Shown here one piece after another: positions 62,542-64,000 of a stretch of DNA of 64,000 bases. The position numbers and the translations under genes were made by a program. Position 1 is the first letter of the stretch; each line of letters begins with the position of its first letter. This stretch comes from Agrypnia vestita (Eukaryota > Arthropoda > Insecta > Trichoptera > Phryganeidae). The stretch spans positions 1 through 64,000 of the forward strand of contig JADDOH010011052.1 in assembly GCA_016648135.1 (NCBI GenBank), given 5' to 3'. The notes under the pieces were generated by a model, which searched no databases, was not told the origin of the DNA, and saw only the letters and a program-made list of their open reading frames with translations.

Positions 62542-64000
62542 GGCATGGAAACTCTCGTTCATAAGCCCAATCCACAAATCTGGTACTAGGTCTGAGGTAA
62601 CTAACTATCGCCTGATATGTATACAAGTTGCCATGTCAAAGCTTTTCGAGAAAAAAATTCTTCCTTACATTTGCATTCAAAAATATAATTACTACAAAGC
62701 AGCATGGCTTCTTCGGTGGCAGATCTACAACAACGAATCTGTATCTATACATTAACTACATACTCAATGCTCTGAACCAGGGGATGGATGTACATGCTAT
62801 CTACACAGATTTCAGTAAGTAAGGCTTTCGACATGGTAGACCACGGAATTCTGATTGACAAGCTAGGTCTTTATGGTGTGAGAAGCACAGCATTAGAGTG
62901 GTTCCATTCATATCTAACTGGCAGATTCCTACAAGTCAGAGTTAATGGATTTATCTCTGAAGAGTATGAAGTTTGCTCTGGTGTCCCTCAAGGGTCACAT
63001 CTTGGTCCGATTCTCTTTAATATTTTCATCAATGACATCGCAGACAATTTACTATCCGATTACCTACTATATGCAGATGATATGAAAATTTTCAGAAGAA
63101 TCATGAGTGACCAAGACTTAGAAATTCTTCAGCACGATCTCAATGAACTCCACAGGTGGTGTACTAAAAACAAACTAATGTTAAATATTGGTAAATGCTC
63201 AGTAATATCATTCTCTAGATCACGAAATCAATATCAGGCTAATTATCTCATTGATGGACATCATCTCCCGATAGTCACCTCGGCAAAGGACCTTGGCGTT
63301 ATCGTGGACCATAAACTGAATTTCTCAAGCCACGTGGAGAAAGTTGCGTCACAAGCTTTCAAGACTCTTGGTTACATCATTAGAACTGGGAAGGATTTCA
63401 GCAATGTCTACACGCTGGTACGACTATTTGACAGTCTCATGAGACCGATTTTAGAATGCTGTTCTGTCATTTGGTCGCCGTATACTAATAAACCAATCAA
63501 TCAGCTCGAAAGAATACAACGCAAACTATGTAAATGCATCGCCTATCGTACACGATCACTAGGAGATATTGAGACTGTATATAACAGATTTAGAATGAGA
63601 AAACTAATCACTCGAAGACAATTGTCTGACCTGACTTTCTTCTACTAATCTGTCAATGGACAGATAGACTCGCCCGAGATCCTGGAACAATTTTGCATTA
63701 TCAAAGCTAGGCCGGATTTAAGAGTGCGTAGATTGTTGTAAACCACTAAATCCACAAAAAGTTACGTGTACAATGGTCCAAGAAATAGGATTGCCAATCT
63801 GGTGAATAGCCACTGCGTTGATATAAACTTCTTCGATGAATCATACGTCTCATTCTCATCAGCGGCAAAAAGATTGTTATCACAGTATCACAGTAATTAC
63901 CCTCAACCCTGTATGATTATACCATGTTGTTACTATGCTAGTATTTTTTTTTATATTTGTGCAATTTTTCTAATCCATTCACTTAAGTCTATTAATTTTG
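62540..64000 (+). pseudogene. Jockey/CR1-like LINE reverse transcriptase, runs off the window
   Basis: Motifs in order: WKLSFISPIHKSG and VTNYRLICI (start of the polymerase domain), MSKLFEKK, then after a frameshift near 62690 HGFFGGRSTTTNL, IYTDFSK (motif A Asp), after a 4-base duplication (TAAG at 62816-62823) KAFDMVDHGIL, SGVPQGSHLGP (motif B, 62977-63009), LLYADDMKIF (motif C, YADD at 63070-63081), LNIGKCSVISFSR, KDLGVIVDHKLNF, and the C-terminal LFDSLMRPILECCSVIWSPY. In-frame stops follow at 63646-63648 and 63739-63741; the frame is otherwise open to about 64000 (SPEILEQFCI, NRIANLVNSHCVDINFF). The endonuclease domain is absent upstream. It is the most complete LINE here but cannot make a functional enzyme. 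Confidence 0.88.

Noticed and set aside
1..64000. CRISPR arrays, operons, ribosome-binding sites, rRNA
   Set aside because: No regularly spaced short repeats of CRISPR type, no operon-like gene clusters and no rRNA-like segment; the transposon content is eukaryotic.

Overview
This window reads as AT-rich, intergenic or intronic DNA of an invertebrate, most likely an insect. Evidence: fossils of several non-LTR retrotransposon (LINE) groups, a cecropia-type mariner with TA target duplication, tRNA-derived SINEs with internal A and B boxes, MITEs with 8-bp, TTAA and TAA duplications, a Penelope-like element (PLE) fragment, and no long intact host coding sequence, operon or prokaryotic signal. 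No order-level assignment is made. I see no intact protein-coding host gene; the only host-gene evidence is a candidate non-coding first exon on the minus strand (60442-60706) with a consensus splice donor, beside a GC-rich, CpG-rich block (about 60840-61740).

Layout. 0-6 kb: decayed LINE tails, a SINE head and an LTR-like fragment. 6-9 kb: a satellite-like array, a 1.03-kb hAT-like MITE and an LTR-like copy. 9-18 kb: low-complexity DNA, a 320-bp tandem duplication, a second satellite array in opposite orientation and an antisense LINE. 18-24 kb: a large palindrome with hammerhead ribozymes, another ribozyme at 22.3 kb and several LINE tails. 24-36 kb: hairpins, LINE pieces, LTR-like fragments, the PLE fragment, a long-TIR MITE and a SINE. 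36-48 kb: a piggyBac-like MITE, a SINE/hairpin/LTR cluster, and two large foldback elements carrying hammerhead ribozymes. 48-53 kb: LINE tails, a near-complete but inactivated mariner and a GC-rich Harbinger-like MITE. 53-60 kb: AT-rich DNA with a SINE, MITEs and a duplicated 400-bp repeat. 60-62 kb: the candidate host exon and GC-rich block. 62.4 kb to the end: a decayed LINE reverse transcriptase that runs off the window.

The main hidden signal is a set of self-cleaving hammerhead ribozyme (HHR) motifs. Five or six have intact or nearly intact catalytic cores (18877-18917 minus, 19163-19203, 19437-19477, 46482-46523, 42808-42849 minus, 22312-22365); at least five more are decayed. They are minimal type I forms: conserved CTGANGA and GAAA boxes, a paired stem II, a short stem I, and a tiny self-complementary stem III (ACATGT or ACCGGT) of the kind expected to work as a dimer. 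They lie in the arms of foldback elements, with the two ribozymes of a pair diverging, or as a 274-bp head-to-tail repeat resembling a retrozyme. A PLE endonuclease fragment with a decayed hammerhead-like motif just downstream lies in the same window, so PLE machinery is a plausible source of mobilisation. This is inference: no element here encodes an intact reverse transcriptase.
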